Positions 61,583-64,000 of a stretch of 64,000 bases of DNA are shown here, in pieces; the first letter of the stretch is position 1, and every line of letters begins with the position of its first letter. The DNA is from Candidula unifasciata (taxonomy: Eukaryota > Mollusca > Gastropoda > Stylommatophora > Geomitridae). The notes beneath the pieces are model-generated. The model worked only from the letters and a program-made list of their open reading frames with translations, did not search any database and was not told where the DNA came from. Position numbers and translations under genes: made by a program. The DNA lies in contig CAJHNH020000557.1 of NCBI GenBank assembly GCA_905116865.2, positions 463,476-527,475 on the forward strand, given 5' to 3'.

Positions 61583-63525
61583 GATTTACTTGGGGCTCGC
61601 ATGTAAATGGCTAAAGACTAAACCGCCACGGGACGTCAACAATTCAGACTTAACACACGAGACGAGGACGTAACGAGGCTTGAGGGGAAGGAGGGACGGG
61701 ACAGAGTGGAGAGTTGAAGACGGGAGGGAGGAAGGATACGAGATTCAGGAGGGAGGGATGGGATGGGTGCCGGAAAGGGGAGAGAAACGAGGGAAGAGAG
61801 GATGAAGACAGGAGGGAGGAGAGCGAGAAGGCGACGAGGGGCGGGAGTGTTAAAGAAGCCGCAAAATGTGAAAAATGTCGTGAAACATTAGTCAAAGACA
61901 AACACACAAAAACAAAACAGTGACGGGGAAACAATAGGAAGCCCAACCCGATATTTCCTCTCCGTGAAGACCTCAAAAGCCATTTGGCCACCTCTGCCCC
62001 TCGCTAACCTTCAGTTTACAGGTCTCAGGTGTCACACGATACTCTTGTCTGCCCCCAGAGACCAGCCCTCGGATCTTTAACTCATCCGCCAAACACAATC
62101 GTTTCGCACACGTCGGGTTCGCACGCCCAGGTATGTCCAGGTGGGTAAGTTCCCAGCACTAGACAATTTACAACTGTGACCGGCTAGTCAGTTCTTCATC
62201 ACACTTACTGGCAAATGAACAGCCTGCTAAAGGAGTCCACAAGAGATCCAATTCGAAACGCGACACTCTTTTGTGGGGATCAGTTGTACACTGATCCCTG
62301 AGCCAACGGCAAAAGTTGTTTCAGGCATGCAATGTTGATGGTTAAACAAAGTGTTGTTTGTGACGTGGCCCACGATTTTAATTGTAGCCAGTGCTACTGT
62401 TATGTGACCTATGTGCCTCTCAATATCGATACATAATGCAATAAAAAAGTGACACGAACGTTATTGTATGTACATATGGTGTATGTTATAAACAGACCTG
62501 TTGTACCGACAGGGAATGTTAGATAGTCAGGATAGTTAGGCCAGATTAGGAGCGGTTCTCACATCACCATATAAGAGACTGTATCAAGGAAAGCTCATTC
62601 AAAACCCGCACATATGTTGATTAATTTATGATGGGGACAGATTCCCGTGTTTTTCCTTGTCGACCTCGGCACACACTCGCCCCTCCCTATAGTTCAAAAT
62701 CATGGGGCTCAGTTTTTCTTACTCCTGTAAACTTCTGCTCTTCCTGCTCTTATTGCTCTTCATTGCCAATTTACTCACTTTTTTTGTTTTTGTTCAACCT
62801 CGTCGACGACAGCATAATCAGCTTCAGAATAATATTCTTCCTCTTCCACTTCTTTTGTTTTCTTTTTCTTCTTATTCTTTCTTTCTTTCTCTCCCCCCCC
62901 CCCCCCATCTTTTTATCTTCTTCCTCACACAGAGTAAAGCGTTAAGAAAAGCCTAACATGTCAACCATGGCCGCAGCTAGTTAACGCACGAAGAGTTGCT
63001 TGGTAACGAAAGATTTAAGGTTGCCTTGACTACGAGCAAATGTCAATGTCAAAGAAATCCGTCCAGGTAAGGATTGAAACCCGAGACATTCACACTCAAC
63101 AGCCAAGAGTCTATCGACGACGTGACAGTAGCATATGATTGTCCGTATCCAGAACGGTCATCCCTCTGCAACCTGCCATTAGAGAAACAGGCCAGGGATA
63201 TCATCGCTTGTCAGTGTGAGAACCGCTGCGAGATAGACCAACATATGGCTGCCTACTTGAAGACTGAGGACTTGCAAGCATCATCGGCGTGTCATAAATT
63301 AAGCCGTAATTGCCGAGGTCGTGACGTCTACAAGAGCCTATGCACGGCCATCTTGCCTGGCCTGTTTGACACGAGCAGGGGAACAGTTGGCTGATCTTGG
63401 CAAGAAAAACCGGCAGTCGGTTCCGATCACATTTAATCAGCCTGTCCGGGGTTTTCGTGTGACTTGTTCCTTGATAGAGTCCCAGTTGCTTGACCCGTTC
63501 TATGTAGCTACTATGTACTTGAAAA
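61583..63525. other. Purine-rich and non-coding DNA
   Basis: 61675-61850 is GGGAGGA-rich on the + strand. A pyrimidine-rich block with a C run lies at 62867-62910. A tRNA-like antisense B box (TTGAAACCCGAGACATTC) appears near 63072. No gene was supported. Confidence 0.45.
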
Positions 63526-63527
63526 AG

Positions 63528-63612
63528 ATGTGGGTTCCAGGTCCCCCTTTTTGAAGTGAGAACAAAATCACCCCTTGTTTTCTAACAAGCATGTCGTAAA
63601 AGGCGACTTAAG
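63528..63612 (+). mobile_element. SINE family A 5' fragment
   Basis: GATGTGGGTTCCAGGTCCCC and TAACAAGCATGTCGTAAAAG are the sense start of family A. The rest of the element is missing. Confidence 0.65.
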
Positions 63613-64000
63613 TGTGCATTGAAATGTGATGAGCGGGGCCGAAAGGCCCAGATATCGGAGCCCAGCTGTGATCCTCAAAAGAACTAGCCAACGACCGTTT
63701 TAATGACAACAACAATAGCAGTAGTAGCAACAGCAGCAGAAGAAGAGGAAAAAGATGGTGAAGCAGAAGAGGAAGCGGAGGAACAACAAGAACAAAAGCA
63801 GCAACATCAATAATAATAATAATAAAATAATAATAACACTAATTTCATAATAAATATACAGAAGGGTTAGAGAGTCGGTGACTGTCTCATCATAGAAAAC
63901 AAAAACACGAATTAGGCTAACAGATCGAGGTACAAACAGCGTCATGTAAGCTGTTGAGACCCCATGCTTCTTTCTCACAGAAAAGGACAGGGCAGAAGAT
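63613..64000. other. Triplet-rich non-coding end of window
   Basis: CAGCAG/GAAGAA and AATAAT triplets at 63700-63835; no gene was seen. Confidence 0.5.

Overview
The window is animal nuclear DNA, most likely from a mollusc and probably a gastropod. This is inferred from small phase-conserved exons separated by long introns, a GAPDH protein of bilaterian type, a DUF1647 gene, and a heavy load of tRNA-headed SINEs, minisatellites and microsatellites. There are no operons, ribosome-binding sites, prophages or CRISPR arrays. Most long open frames here are artefacts of tandem repeats and are not annotated as genes.

Three genes can be supported. (1) On the + strand, exons at 6401-6535, 8628-8765 and 10566-11273 encode the C-terminal 326 residues of a DUF1647-family, glycosyltransferase-like membrane protein. 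A possible small N-terminal or separate membrane peptide lies at 4932-5300. (2) On the - strand, a complete nine-coding-exon GAPDH gene runs from ATG at 25994 to stop at 15917. All phases join to give 337 residues with Cys152 and His179. A probable non-coding first exon lies at 27417-27500. (3) On the - strand, the 3' four exons of a PRDM3/PRDM16 (MECOM/EVI1, Drosophila hamlet) zinc-finger regulator lie between 53828 and 39558. The PR/SET domain and start are not in the window, or at least not recognisable in it.

Layout: 0.4-1.6 kb, 39-bp minisatellite; 1.6-5.7 kb, SINEs and a 690-bp element; 6.4-11.3 kb, DUF1647 gene with SINEs and two arrays in its introns; 11.3-14.9 kb, a decayed non-LTR retrotransposon with RNase H remnants, a tiny hAT-like palindrome and a 56/58-bp satellite; 15-27.5 kb, GAPDH; 27.5-39.5 kb, gene-poor, packed with SINE fragments, microsatellites and minisatellites; 39.5-53.8 kb, PRDM3/16-like gene whose largest visible intron carries a 1.6-kb 20-bp satellite; 53.8-64 kb, further arrays and SINE or LINE remnants with no recognised exon.

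The three genes have no evident pathway in common. The most striking pattern is structural. Several minisatellites sit directly on splice junctions, and one is built from an exon end plus its 5' splice site and gives three in-frame alternative donors. Many otherwise unrelated arrays share a unit length of about 39-45 bp. All identifications come from reading the sequence; no database search was run.
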